Source: Physcomitrium patens (taxonomy: Eukaryota > Streptophyta > Bryopsida > Funariales > Funariaceae). Taken from it: 64,000 bases of DNA. The notes beneath the pieces are model-generated. The model was not told where the DNA came from, ran no database searches, and was given only the letters and a program-made list of their open reading frames with translations. The position numbers and the translations under genes are program-made. The stretch is from positions 7,818,063 through 7,882,062 of the forward strand of contig NC_037255.1 in assembly GCF_000002425.4 (NCBI RefSeq), in the 5' to 3' direction. This document shows, piece by piece, positions 52,130-63,879 of this stretch. The number at the start of each line of letters is the position of its first letter. Within the stretch, counting starts at the first letter, position 1.

Positions 52130-52657
52130 TGTCATAGATATATATAATTACCTACATAAGAAATATTAGGTAGATGATAAATATAAGTAGATTTTATAAT
52201 ATCTTATGAAAGAGCTTTTTAGTAGCTTTATAGACATAAATTTGACTTTATACATATTTGTGGTTGATTGATAGGTTGAAAACTTAGTCAACAAGTTGAC
52301 CATGTATTGTATATATTGATGATTTTTTATATAAGTTGATTGTATGGCACACATGTGAGAAACTTATCTTGCAAGTTAGATATGCATCTTGCAAATTAGG
52401 TGCATGTCAAAAATCTTATAGAACATTTCCACATAGATCTTAATTAGATAGTATACATAGAGGCAAGAGAAAAGCCTTTTTTACTCTTGTTAATGCCTTT
52501 CTTGTTTTAGCTTTTTTTAAGAGTCTTAAGCCTTCTTGTCTTTTACAATAGCCATTCTAATCATAATATAATACCATCTTTAAATGATTATCTATTTTTT
52601 TCTAGTAACACAAGAGTGCATTGATTCTTTGGTTCTTTATAATTCATGACCTTGATA
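52130..52657 (+). repeat. 3' LTR of copy E
   Basis: It starts TGTCATAGATATA, resembling the LTR starts of copies B and C, and ends near CCTTGATA. Length is about 528 bp, close to the 529 bp of copy C. The bases before it contain remnants of the region that precedes the 3' LTR in copy A. Confidence 0.7.
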
Positions 52658-53690
52658 CTATTTTGTAAGTAATAAAAATCCAAAGATTATTTTTATATTT
52701 TTTAATTTATTCTAAAAACTATTACAAAGATAATATAAGAAGATAGAAAAGCACTTCAAAATATTAACTTTCAAAACATCAACTAATAATCTAGTTTGTA
52801 AATATTAAACTTTTATAAATTAATTTATTGTCACAAAAAAATTCATAATGTATTATAAAGAATTTATTGTAGTAGATGTAATATAGTAAAAATGTAACAT
52901 AATTATAGTTATAATAAAAATAACATAATTTATTACAATTTCTATAAATTATTTTTTAGATTCTTTAATGTTAGACTTATAAGAAAGAATAATATATAAC
53001 TTTAATCTCTTATTAAAATATTTTATTTCTTATATACATTATTTAATTTTAAATATAATTTATTATAACTAATATAAATAACTTGAATGAAGACAATACT
53101 CTAAGATTATAATACAATCATGTACTACTAATTGAGAGAAAGTAGACAAATAAAAATAATATTGATAAGATTAAAGATGGTTTCAATGTTGCCTCCATGT
53201 ATACTAGCTATCGAGAAGGTTTTGGTGAAACTTCATAGAGAATGCAAGGCTTATAGTTCAAGTATCAAGTTATAGGTTGTTTCAAATGTAACTTTCTAAA
53301 AACAAAAAAACTTGTTGAAGAACCTAATAAATAACTTGAAATAAAAGATTTTTTATAAATCAATAATTATAAAATAATTATAATAAAATATTATTACATC
53401 TCTTTATAATTATAAACATAGAATAAAATAATTTTCTTTCAAAATATTCTATTAAAATATTGAGAAATAAAATCATTACTATTTTTAAAACAATAGATAG
53501 AACTTATACAAATTTATGAGTTTGATGCAATATCTTTTTAATATTATATATGCAACATGTCAAAAACTTGTTTTTAATGAACCTTTACAATTGAAGCCTA
53601 TAATCATTTTGACGACCAATCTTACAAAGGCTCATTAAATCCAAAATATCTAGCAACAAAAATGATATTATAAGAATGAGCTTGTCCAGC
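52658..53690. other. AT-rich repeat DNA with a probable reversed LTR remnant near 53150-53330
   Basis: No coding region is seen. Around 53150-53330 the words ATTGATAAGATTAAAG and GCCTCCATGTATACTAGC resemble, in order, the reverse complement of the family LTR as seen in copy D, so a very old LTR fragment in minus orientation is likely. The rest is AT-rich DNA without recognisable structure. Confidence 0.4.
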
Positions 53691-55280
53691 AAGGTCGCTC
53701 ACAATTATTAAGGGAAACATCGACGAATGATTCATGTATGACCATCACCAGCTAAGCATTGATCCAAAAGCCTTTGGGGATAAGAAGCGGCATTCATGCT
53801 GCACTTCCTGCAGGATGTGCATAGTATTTTTTCCTCGAAGTAATTGACCTCGACAGCCAAGGACCAACTTATCACAGGATGATTCCCGCAATCTGCGTAC
53901 GGGCTGAAATCACTTGGAAACTCACTCGGGACGTCGAAGTCGACGCACGCGATCTGTGCTTTGTTGGCCGCGCGTCCCGCATGTTTCTGGCGCAAGATTC
54001 GACCAAAAATCTGCGTCCGGATAGGCACCGAATCGATAAACAAAAATAAATCGGAGGCACGACGAATCGGCGGGTGTTGACCGCTGTGGGGGAGGGGACT
54101 CAGTTTTTTTGTTAGGCAAGCTGAGATTGCGGATGTGGCTCTGGGGATCTCTGATGTCTCTGGGTGTGGTGTGCGTTGAAATAAACGTCACAAGAATCTA
54201 GGGCTTTGCGTTCGAAGAAACTGGTGATGGTGCTCATTTGGCGCATCTACAATGGCGCGACGGCGGTCCTCGCGACACGTGAGTGCGGGTGGAGAGTCCA
54301 CCTGTTGCTTGTGCCTGAAGCTCCAATTCTTCTTTGGTACTACTTCCTGTGCTTCTTTGGAATATCCTAAAACCTGATGTCATCAACCACATGTGTTAGT
54401 GTTTTATTCCAGGGTTTATGACTTTTTCGATCGAGCTAGAGGATTAATGAGCACCTCAGGGAGGCTGATGTCGCTGTTTCGATTGCATCCCGGTTTCTTG
54501 AACCTCTATTATCCACAAAGTGCAAGGGCTTACTGTTTTCATCGTTTCTTTTGTGATCGAGCCATTAAGAACCGAGGTATTTACTTGGAGTGTCAGGTTT
54601 GACATGGTCGCGAGATGTCACAGTTTCAGTTCTTATTGTTGTCTATGGTGTGGGATTTTAGAATCCAGAGCATCATTTTGGTATAATTAAGGAGATGGTT
54701 CGCTTAGCTCTACTGGAACCTGGTCTAGACGGGAAAGAGTCGAAGAACATGTTGGATTATTTCACTGCACAAGCTTGATTAGATTCTCTGTTTTTTACTT
54801 CTTGATTTCTTGGCAATTCCTGCAACAGAATGCGGAGCCATGAGTGTTTTGTAGCCAGCGGCAGACTGATGTTGTTTGAGGGATGCAAGTAAGACCTATC
54901 TGGTCTGGAACCGTTGAGTTGGTTGATTTCTGACGTTGCAAATTTTTTTTGTCAAATATGATTCGGATATGGTTCCTCCTGCTTCAACCTTACAACTCCT
55001 TTAGGAACAGCGGAAATTATGATAGCTCTTGAGGGATGAAAATTTGTGATCAGCTTCAGATATGCTGAGACTCCCAGGTGGAAAGTCTACTTCAACATAA
55101 CTAATATCTGCTCACCGTTAGTGTAAACCGATGTTGAGATTAATTGACGCACCTTCACTAAATTTGGAGTAACCAAATGTTTAGACGCGTTTCTCGGAAG
55201 TAAGGATTGGAACTATTCAGTGTTCAGGCAAATGCAGTCTGTTCACCGCACAAACAGTGTGTGACATAGAATTTTCTACA
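53691..55280. other. Host DNA between the repeat island and the ankyrin gene; probable leader
   Basis: The composition turns host-like at about 53690. Minus-strand frames at 53732-54191 have no recognisable domain. A possible short leader exon ends at a strong donor, CGACACGTGAGT near 54280, and a possible acceptor CAAACAG lies at 55251-55257, 23 bases before the ankyrin ATG, so a leader intron of about 1 kb is plausible. Joining those sites does not extend the protein. Confidence 0.35.
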
Positions 55281-57539
55281 ATGTTTCTCGCCCGGCTTGC
55301 AAATGTTGCGCACAATACTAGCGAGGGTGAAGTTCGTCGCCTCTTGGAGCAGGTTTCAACAACTGGGGAAGAGCGAGGTTGGAACTCGCATGGAATCCAA
55401 GCCCTGTTTCGAATGATAGAGTTTAACGAGAATACTGGAGCTCTGCAGGCTCTTCTGGCGCGCCCAGAGCTTGACGTAAACTACAGGAATAAGGAAAATC
55501 TGACACCACTGCACGTCGCTGCTGCCAAAAATCGGGAGTACGCAGTGAAGCTTCTCATGGAAAGAAAAGATTTGGATGTAAACGCAACGGCAGAGTTCGA
55601 CTTAACTCCATTACACCTCGCTGCAAGATTAGGGCACACACGCGTTCTGAAACAGCTCTTTAACGACGATGACAGATTGTTCCTACACTCAAAGACAACA
55701 CATGACTTCTGTGCTTTACACTTAGTCGCTGAAGGAGACGAGGAAAATTTAGGGCCCCACCTAAACTCTAAAAGAAGCTCCGTGGAGCAAAGGTCTACAG
55801 TGGTGAGGCTGCTCCGCGCTGAGCAGGAGAGGAGAGGGTTGATAGGATTTGAACATTTCAAGGACGTCTTTGGACGAACTGCACTTCATTACGCTGCCAT
55901 GAACGGGTATGTCGAGATGGTACGGGAGCTGCTGGAATATCCGCATCTGAATCCTAACGCAGTGGATAACTACGGGCTGACTCCCCTGCACCTCGCTGTG
56001 AAGAAGGGGCACATTAGCGTTTCGTGTTTGCTTATTCAAGCTCACAATATTGATCTAAATTGCAAAGCGGTGTTTAGGCATGTCCGACCCCAGGTTCCGC
56101 CATTGCAGTACTCTAACGGAAGCTACATGATGCATCTCTTCTATCCATCCATGTGCGACGACAATGAAACTTATGAGATAGTCAATGCCGGTGTTACCCC
56201 ACTCCATATTGCTGCGGGAGGGAGCCATGCCGAGATTTTGAGGTGTCTCTTAGAATCGAAGTGTGTCAATTTGCATGCTGTAGATTTCAGAGGTTTCACT
56301 GCGCTCCATTTCGCCGTCATGTACGGAGATATCAAAGTTGTGAAATTGCTAATGGACCAGCCTAATGTTAATCTAAATTGCTGTGACGGTGAGGGGTTGA
56401 TGCCACTGCTGCTCGCTGTGGAACGTTCTCGTCTTGACGTCGTGAAGTTTCTGCTCGGAGACGTCACTACTACCATGCCCATGCCGGAGGATAAACTGCA
56501 TATCTCGATCAAACTGCTGGACATAGTGACTCGACACGGGTCTTCTGGAAATGGCGAGATTGCACATTACCTTATAGATTGTATAGAAGACTCTGTAAAG
56601 AATTCTGAAGGGAATTTTGATTCTAACTTGGTTCACTGGGCCGTAAAGCATGGAAACGCTAAGCTGATGGTACTGATTTTATTTTGGAGGCCGGAGGATG
56701 CGAACATAACAAACAAGAAAAAAGAAACCCCGCTACATTTGGCTATACTTAATGGTCAGACGGATCTCGTTTCAGAGTTGTGCCGCGAACAGGGCTGGCA
56801 ATTGAGAGCTGCAGAAGTGGATAAGGCGGGTGCCATTCCCTTAGATTATGCATTCGACCATGGAAAGGAAATGCTAGGAATCCAGCGCCTGCTTCTCTAT
56901 CGACAAGATGTGAAAGAATATGTGGACAGGGTCTTCAGGTATGAAATGAACACCATAAACGCCCTCTTTGTGGGAGCAGCACTCTTTGCAAGTATAACAT
57001 ATGTCGCGTGGTTGCAACCGCCCCTGGGATTCGTGGAGAACTACAACTTCCCGATGAAATCGCCTCCGGCTCCTCCGGACACTTACATGGTATTCGCCGC
57101 ATCGAATAGAATCAATGTAAAACTCTTCTTCATTTTCAACACAATATCCTTCGTCTTCTCCTTGGTGACCATTTTTCGTGGCGTTGAGGCTCTCTGGAGT
57201 GACCGCAAAAAGCTTCATCAAGGGTATGTTGGCCGAAGTCTGAGACAATCATTCCGCCATTGCTACTGGTATTTTGCTATGTCCACATCCTTCATTATTG
57301 CAGCATTTGAGCAAGCATCTAAATCAGTCTTGGCTCCCGGTGAAATTTGGTATATCTCTATTCTCATGTACGTTATTTGGGTATCCTGGGGCATTTTATG
57401 CCTAGTCATTGCACGAAAGCCTCTTCGGCGCAAATTCAAAAGATGGCGGAGTTCAAAGAGTACATCACCATGTACGTGCTTCACTTCGTTACCGCGCAGG
57501 CTAGGACGATATTTAGTAAGGAGCATGCAGATTGTTTGA
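55281..57539 (+). CDS. Ankyrin-repeat membrane protein with a PGG-like C-terminal domain (ACD6-type architecture)
   Basis: The frame is open without introns for 752 residues from the first ATG at 55281; eight further open codons lie upstream but contain no ATG. The N-terminal two-thirds hold about ten ankyrin repeats, with clear TPLHxAA signatures such as LTPLHVAAAKNREYAVKLL, RTALHYAAMNGYVEMVREL, VTPLHIAAGGSHAEILRCL and ETPLHLAILNGQTDLVSEL. The C-terminal part has four hydrophobic stretches; the first carries LFVGAALFASITYVAWLQPP, which aligns with the PGG domain (usually QPPGG, here QPPLG), and the second reads FFIFNTISFVFSLVTI. The architecture is that of plant ankyrin-TM proteins linked to defence and salt signalling at the plasma membrane or ER. 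The end is basic. Family is firm; specific function is unknown. Intronless members may arise by retroposition or intron loss, which is inference. Confidence 0.9.
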   Translation: MFLARLANVAHNTSEGEVRRLLEQVSTTGEERGWNSHGIQALFRMIEFNENTGALQALLARPELDVNYRNKENLTPLHVAAAKNREYAVKLLMERKDLDVNATAEFDLTPLHLAARLGHTRVLKQLFNDDDRLFLHSKTTHDFCALHLVAEGDEENLGPHLNSKRSSVEQRSTVVRLLRAEQERRGLIGFEHFKDVFGRTALHYAAMNGYVEMVRELLEYPHLNPNAVDNYGLTPLHLAVKKGHISVSCLLIQAHNIDLNCKAVFRHVRPQVPPLQYSNGSYMMHLFYPSMCDDNETYEIVNAGVTPLHIAAGGSHAEILRCLLESKCVNLHAVDFRGFTALHFAVMYGDIKVVKLLMDQPNVNLNCCDGEGLMPLLLAVERSRLDVVKFLLGDVTTTMPMPEDKLHISIKLLDIVTRHGSSGNGEIAHYLIDCIEDSVKNSEGNFDSNLVHWAVKHGNAKLMVLILFWRPEDANITNKKKETPLHLAILNGQTDLVSELCREQGWQLRAAEVDKAGAIPLDYAFDHGKEMLGIQRLLLYRQDVKEYVDRVFRYEMNTINALFVGAALFASITYVAWLQPPLGFVENYNFPMKSPPAPPDTYMVFAASNRINVKLFFIFNTISFVFSLVTIFRGVEALWSDRKKLHQGYVGRSLRQSFRHCYWYFAMSTSFIIAAFEQASKSVLAPGEIWYISILMYVIWVSWGILCLVIARKPLRRKFKRWRSSKSTSPCTCFTSLPRRLGRYLVRSMQIV

Positions 57540-57886
57540 TATACACGCAAATGGTAGCTGCGAGACTTACCATCCACTTTGCAATTGCGATTTCTAAAAG
57601 CAAATTTCTGGCTAGAATTGAGGGTTGTAGAATTTTGAATACACGACACGAGCATCACTGGGAAACGAGTGAAGTTGAAACAACCCTTCAAGATCTGTTG
57701 TATTAGCTTTCAAGTTCCGCCTAATTCCAGTGTTTTAAAATTGAGTTTATTCCTGCACAGCACTGTCCTACGTTCACGTTGAACCGTCTCATATCGAGTA
57801 ATTTTTTTTCGAAATTAGCAAACACGTGTCTTGTTCAGGTCGAGAAGCCACTGTTGTAGAGACTTCAGCAGGAGCTCTATCCTCGT
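57540..57886. other. Convergent 3' ends of the ankyrin and protease genes
   Basis: These 347 bases between two stop codons facing each other must hold both 3' untranslated regions. A frame at 57347-57706 overlaps the ankyrin 3' end and is a shadow. Nothing else is seen. Confidence 0.6.
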
Positions 57887-60517
57887 CTACAAGCTTGCAC
57901 AATCTGCTGGCGCAAATCCAATTCTCATGTTGTCCAAGTCGTACACAATGTCGAAATTTTGTTGTTGAATGTTACCGAAAATGGCGATAGGAAAGTCCAA
58001 TGCACTCGCAAATGCTAAGCATATAATGTTAGTCTCAAGGGAGATGAAGGTGTTGGCCGTTGGCAGCTCCAAGTGCACTCCGTCCAAATGGATTGTCATG
58101 GCTGGGAAGACTGGACTACCAGTACCCCGGGTGTTGAAGCACAAGTCTAGTCCAGTGGCGGACGTAGTTGTGGGATATCTTACCTGAGATGTGTAAGCCT
58201 GTGCACATTATCGATAACCAAGTTAGACGTGATCTAGGGAAACAGGTTACCTGAGATGTGTAAGCCTGTGCGCATTATCGATAACCAAGTTAGACGTGAT
58301 CTAGGGAAACAGGAAAACACGAAAGAGCTAGGGGATTTCTAAACTCACCGCAACAAGTGCGTTGAAGACTTCTTGCTGCAAGTAAGTGATGGTCGTTCCA
58401 GAGTCGATGATAGTGCCTCCAGAACCTCCCGAGTCAATTTCATAAACAGATTGGTCGATGTCCAAGAGCGACCCTCCCACGCTGATCCCTTGCACGGCTA
58501 TGTAGTAGTAAGTCGGGTGATCGGCGTTGGGAACAATAGGAGTGTACTGCACTTCGCCAGATGGCACCGCAGCGTCGCCGAAGTACATAGTGCTCGTCTC
58601 AGAGCCAGCAGAGAGCCAGTCCACCAAACAGTAAGAGAATTTGTTTCCAAGTACCGATCCAAGTTGAGAAGGCATTGAGACAGGGCCTTGACCTAATCCC
58701 AGAATCCCTTCACCCCCCGTATCGCCGAAGGTACCTGTGTTGTAAACGCTGGCTCCAAACTCAAACAGATCGACCTGTGACATTAACATTCTCACACCAT
58801 TCAAATTCAAGTTTGTAAGGAAAAAAACTCTAGTAGTTTCAAGAGCAGGTAGCAAATGTTTGTTGTACCTTGACTTCCTCGCCGGCAGTGTCTGTTGCGG
58901 TGATGGTTTCCTTGGAGAAGTACCCACGCGTGACTGATCCATCACCATAGCCATAGGCGTATATGCAATTTGCGGCCGCCGAGCAAGTCTGTGTTCCCAG
59001 GAGATCCGCGCATGCAGAGCTGGAGCATGCGATCTTGTTGTAAGTCGAAGATTTTGAAGGGTCGAAGATGGGATCTGCTTGTTCAAAACATGCTCTGCAA
59101 GGCTCGCTTTGTATCCATGTTAGGTCGCTGCCTGTGTCGATGATGACGACCGCTTTCTGTGGAGGTGTGCCCAAGTAGATTGGGACCAGGAACTCACCAT
59201 ATCCAGCAGATTCTGGAAACTCATAGGATTCGTTGTCCGTCTGACCAGGGAGTGTTTCCTGCATAACATTTAGTTGCTTGAATCCTTTGATAACTCAGCA
59301 GTGGTCTCTAGATCATGCATATGTCTTTGCACAATCAACACGAGCACAAATCAAACATTGTAACTCACATTGTGTCCAAGGCTGGGGAGTTGGTGCTCTG
59401 GTGGAAAGCCTACTCTGTCTTCCGTGACGCTTCTGATAAAATTTGTGCTCGACATTTTCTGATACAGGAACCGTTGCCTGCGAGAGCTCCTATCTAGCGC
59501 ACAAGCGAAATGCAAGCTGCGAGATTCGGAGTCGAGCATTGGCATTTCGGCGCAGCTCGAAGGCCTCCGCATCATGTCGAAGCGAACACCGCGAGCGTTG
59601 CTTTTGCGGTGAGTGATTGTCTGTTCTGTACTGTGCTCCGCTGCCACAACATGACCGAGACCAAATCATATTCAGAAAAAACTTCGTACTCTGGAGTTCG
59701 TATATAACACTGAAACACCAAACATGCAGTGTGTACTAATGATGTTTTGTGTAAAACCAATGTGCCCTTTTCACGGCACTCATGGGCTGAGCTCTAAGGT
59801 CACCACTTGAACTATGGCGTACTGTTTGCTCTTCTCGTCTCTCACCTAGCTCATCCAGAATGGTATATATTTTTCAAGAGTTATGAGTGTCAGATCTGCC
59901 TTGGCAGAGATCATCTGCATTTCGCCAATAATCCAACTAGCTAAAAGGAATGCGTTATAACCATACGTTACAATGTCATGACAAAGGTGTAAATGAAGTT
60001 TCTGCAAACTCATGTTGTGCATGCGTCAAGTGAAGAGAATCATGTGCCTCATGATAAATCGGCTCTCTAACAAGCTAGTTATGCAGTTACCATGAGCCAG
60101 CTACTACACATTTCACTGTAGTTATGTTCACACAAATGTGTAAGCATGTGTGGTGTTTATATTCGAGTTTTGTGTCATGAATTCTGGTTCCAACCTGAAT
60201 ACGTTGCAACTGCCATTGTGCTTGGTTGAAATCCAATCAGAAGCCTGGATAAGATACTTCACCTCTCCAACATGGTAATTTTACTTCAGAGCAAATTTGA
60301 TCTGCAATTCTACATAATATAATTTGTTGGTAAAGTTTGGCTTACTTGAAAACTCTGTCAGAACATCATCATGATTCTCAGCGGAGGTGTGGTATCGGCT
60401 ATATGCAGCCACAACAGGTACTGCTTCGATAGCTGGAATCGGAAGTGCAGTGCTGGTACTCATCGCTATGAGAAGTAAGCAATTTATCAATGCCATTTGA
60501 AACAGGAATGTTGCCAT
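57887..60517 (-). CDS. Secreted pepsin-like (A1) aspartic protease, five exons
   Basis: Plant A1 aspartic proteases are secreted or apoplastic enzymes, some acting in defence and development. Exons in order: 60517-60346, 59640-59369, 59258-58869, 58774-58349, 58183-57887. All junctions are GT-AG and in phase, giving 518 residues. Exon 1 codes a signal peptide (MATFLFQMALINCLLLIAMS). The propeptide part includes RGVRFDMMRRPSSCAE. The mature enzyme begins near GYGEFLVPIYLGTPPQK. Catalytic Asp189 lies in IIDTGSDLTW and Asp402 in IIDSGTTITYL; FGNIQQQNFDIVYDL near the end is the usual family block. Cysteines in CRACFEQADPIFDPSKSSTY match the nepenthesin-type insertion. The acceptor of exon 2 is slightly uncertain: another in-phase choice lies a few codons on. 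The last intron contains a 67-bp tandem duplication that copies the exon 5 acceptor. Confidence 0.94.
58180..58313. repeat. 67-bp tandem duplication across the exon 5 acceptor of the aspartic protease gene
   Basis: Two copies, 58180-58246 and 58247-58313, differ at only one base. The first copy includes the used acceptor (exon starts at 58183) and the first four exon bases. The second therefore carries a duplicate acceptor at 58250. Confidence 0.95.
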
Positions 60518-62036
60518 CTATAGGAATCCGATATCTGAAATCAATTCCACCGAGGATTCCAAATGAACAAGATGAGGCACTAGATTGATATGTTTGAACC
60601 GATTTGCATACCTGGTTGTAGCATCCAATTTAATAAGCTTGGGGGGCAAAGCCAATCTTAAATGAAGAACTAATCGAAGGACCCCACCTTGAAGAGAGGA
60701 AGGAGCTGTATCATTATCATGGCAGCTTAAAGAATAAATTAGTGCGCGATGGATGCGTGACTGGAGTAGCGTCGAGTGCATCTCAAGGCAGCGCCGGAAG
60801 TATGCACAGAGTCGAAGCTTCAACATGGCCACTGGTACTTTCAAATCTAACAATTTGCTAGGCTGTTCTACACAAATTCGGCAGTAAAATTCATCCTGAA
60901 GGAAACGATCAGTTTCAATTCTTAACAATTAGGCTTGGATCGATTTGCAGGAATCCTCATTGGCGCCTGAGTTTTGGGTCTGCGATTGTAACGTGATCGA
61001 GCTCTGACGTCTCAAAAGGCCGCAGGGAGGCTATGGAAAGCCACACCACAATGTCAATGAGTGGAATTAATCATTGATCATTATTACTCTTTCCTCAATC
61101 TCAATTGCAAAACAACGACAGCTGTATAAGTGCATCAGCATGCATTTGCACGGTTTGTTTCCGTTTCTTTTGGAATACTTCGATGCAGGATTTTCCGTTT
61201 CCATTGTTTGATATATACACATCAATCCATACACACATAACATGATTTGATTGTACTGTAGACTATGTTTAAAATCACGTCAAGTGGGTTAAATCGCAGA
61301 GGCGTTACACCCGAACGCAAACCGTCGCCCACATGACAGCGCCCAGGACATGGACAAAAATGTGTCAGAAGTTAGAGTAATGCCTGATTGTATGAGTAGA
61401 GGACGAGTCTACGTCTAAAAGCCGAAGGGGTTCCACTGGAGTGCAAACGGCATGTCTTCAGTAGTCAACACGACATCAAATGTTGTCCAGAAACTTGTGC
61501 TCCCCTTGGAAGGTTTCTAATTTCTTTCAGCGTTATACCACGAACTTGTGGATATTTTCGTAACCCTTTACATGGATCAATAGCTTAATAACAGCTATGA
61601 CCATTCATTATACAAAATTTATAAGCTAAACTTTCTTGAAATAAAGACAATGCCAGAAAGGAATAATCGCGAAGATCAAGTAAAAGAAGGGGCATCCTCC
61701 ACATCGTGCAATGCTCTTAGCAATTTTACCTGCCATGCAAGGCAATTAAACCAGCTCTGAGCTAAAAGGCTAGCAACTGCAATCACAACGACCTCAAACA
61801 CTAATTAAATTATTTATTTATTTTATTGGAATTCGAGACAGAAGCCACTAGCCTTAGATGTTAAATAAACCATCGGAATCTAAACAAAATTGTCTGCATT
61901 GACCATCTACAATGACTAAAATTTTCAATATAGAACTATCTGATATATTGAACAAAAAACTAAAATGAGAGAAACCACAATGAGAAGTCCAGGATACTGC
62001 TTCATACAACAAGGAAATCACGCCTATTAATCGTAC
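60518..62036. other. Region between the protease gene and the right-hand minus-strand gene
   Basis: A minus-strand frame at 60518-60928 ends directly before the protease ATG and has no recognisable domain; it probably overlaps the protease leader and promoter. The rest is of mixed composition. Later exons of the unrecognised gene at 62037-63879 may lie here, but I could not place any. Confidence 0.35.
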
Positions 62037-63879
62037 CTCCGCTTTGCTGCGAAGATAAGGCAATAGATCGTCATCATCAATTTGTTTCGTACTTTCCATG
62101 GAGTGAACACCAAGAGCAGCCTTATAATATCCATCCTCCAGTTGTGTATGGTTAACCTTTAACATACAACGAAATATGTTCTTAGAAATGACACCGGAGA
62201 GAAACACACCTGAAATACCTTCATTTCAAGAAGTAATCATGTTCAGCATCTACATCGTTGTTCAATTTCACCGTATCGAGAGCATCAAAAATTAAGGAGA
62301 GGTTATTTTACAACAACGCCTGCTATAAAACTGAATGCAAAAATCTATCAATCGAAAACCGCAGGTACAGCCCAGCATCTAGGTTTGACTGCTCCACAAA
62401 TTTACGCCCTGACGGATTTGTGCTGCCTCATGGTCAATGCGGCAACATTCTAAGCCTAGAAAATTAGGAGAGTGGCACTATGGAAAAATAAACTTACCCC
62501 ACGTAAAAGAAGATACTCAATGACAAGATCCTCCCAGTCCAGCTCACTTTTTTTTTCTTGAGGTGGATCCACTCTACGTTTCTTTGCTCGGGAGCTATCA
62601 ACACCCGTCGCATTCAAGGCGCTAGGAGACAGAGTTTGAAAAGGCTTGGAATGGGCGTTCCCCAGTCTAGACAATAGACCTCGCTTTGCCTTGAGAATAC
62701 GCTCCATTGCAGCACGAATTTTATTGCAACGCCTGCAACCAGCTGACAGTAGTTCAGCTCAAAATTTGTCCGCAAGCAGCCAGAGTAGGAAATGTACAAG
62801 TAGATACCCACAATGTGGTGCTGTTGAAATCATGTTTTCAACAATTTAGGATGCCAATATTTATACGTCTTAACATAGTAGGGCTGAGCAACTGAGTCCG
62901 TAAAGCACAACGTCAATACCTGCTATGGGCGCCTTCACTAGCAAGAAACGATTTCGGCCAAGCTTGCCAATCGACCTCCTTCCGCTTTAGTGCTTGCACT
63001 AATTTCAACTCGACGCTCCTACTATCCACTAAAAACCGTCTTCCTGACGTGCTTGTCCCCTCCTCAGATTTGTCCCAAGCTGAAACTGATTTCTGTGAAT
63101 TCAAATCGTGTGACTCCACATCCTGTCTTGTGCAAGAAGGTCCTAACTCCACAGAACTCGTGCTGGATATCTTGGAGGGGGGCATCTGCGGATTACTTCC
63201 TTTCCTCTTTTTGGCTCGCTTCATGTCCGTCTCTAAGAACTGTTTTCAGAACCACATCCAACAATCAAGTTATTGGGTCCACCTCGTAGGAACTGGAATA
63301 CAAAACATACTAACAATGCCAGGTAAAGCCTTCAAAGATACAAGATACACATGAATTAACCTGCAAGGCGAAGCATGGACTTTATACCAGATGCTATGTC
63401 ATCACCATGCATTGAAATGAATTAAAAGTTCCTTCACGAACCATAACAAGTTCAGACAGGAAGAGATGATGACAGTAAAACCGAGAGAGTATACAAGATT
63501 AAAATGAACAACCATTGAAAGAGGTCGAGTGCTAAGTATGATGTTCGATGATGCATCAACAGAAATAAATACCTGGAGCAGGAATGGCAAATGCTTATCC
63601 AGTGTCTTGAGAGTGATGTCCTTTCCCCACGGCAATTTTTGGCCCACGCCCACAAGTGCTTCCTACCATCATTAACATTTCAAATTACAACCAAGGAGCC
63701 TAGAAAAAATAATAAATCAACTATGAAGTCCTGAAAGCAGATCTTACATGTTGCAAAACATCTGAGTAGTTCCTACTAAAATCACAATAGCCACGTACCT
63801 TCAGCTCGGTAAGCCGCATTCTACTAGTTCGTGGATGACTATAGACTTCCCGCACCACATCGTCGAGATTCAGCTTGAT
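62037..63879 (-). CDS. Unrecognised multi-exon plant gene, partial (five internal exons)
   Basis: Five exons can be chained on the minus strand with GT-AG junctions and matching phases: 63879-63799, 63662-63573, 63230-62920, 62732-62498, 62156-62037. Together they give 279 residues with no stop, which is good evidence for a real gene. The product has a conserved-looking start (VVREVYSHPRTSRMRLTELK, then VGQKLPWGKDITLKTLDKHL), a Ser-rich linker between two basic patches like nuclear signals (KRAKKRKG and RAKKRRVD), a helical stretch IRAAMERILKAKRGLLSRLG, and DLVIEYLLLRG followed by an acidic segment. I do not recognise the family. A nuclear DNA- or chromatin-associated protein would fit, but this is a guess. 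The acceptor of the last listed exon is uncertain. Start and stop were not found; the gene probably continues beyond the right edge and below 62037. Confidence 0.6.

Larger units (their letters stand above)
21990..52657 (+). mobile_element. Chromovirus copy E: oldest Ty3/gypsy remnant, split by copy C
   Basis: The left piece, about 21990-25485, carries decayed protease, reverse transcriptase, RNase H, integrase and chromodomain remnants in that order. The right piece begins at 52040, continues the sequence just after the chromodomain, and ends in a 3' LTR at 52130-52657. Copy C (25486-52039) separates the two. No 5' LTR or gag is recognisable to the left, so the copy looks 5'-truncated. It is very AT-rich, broken in dozens of places, and clearly ancient. 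Family assignment rests on order and on alignable stretches with the well-preserved copy A. Confidence 0.8.

Noticed and set aside
53732-54191. Overlapping minus-strand frames at the right edge of the repeat island
   Set aside because: Several frames overlap and none shows a domain or splice support; they may simply reflect GC-rich promoter DNA.
55481-57691. Several minus-strand frames of 90-140 residues across the ankyrin gene
   Set aside because: They are antisense shadows of a strong 752-residue coding frame.
62037-62732. RecQ helicase C-terminal domain in the unknown right-hand gene
   Set aside because: DLVIEYLLLRG has a faint likeness to winged-helix segments of RecQ enzymes, but no helicase motif is visible and the match is too weak to name.
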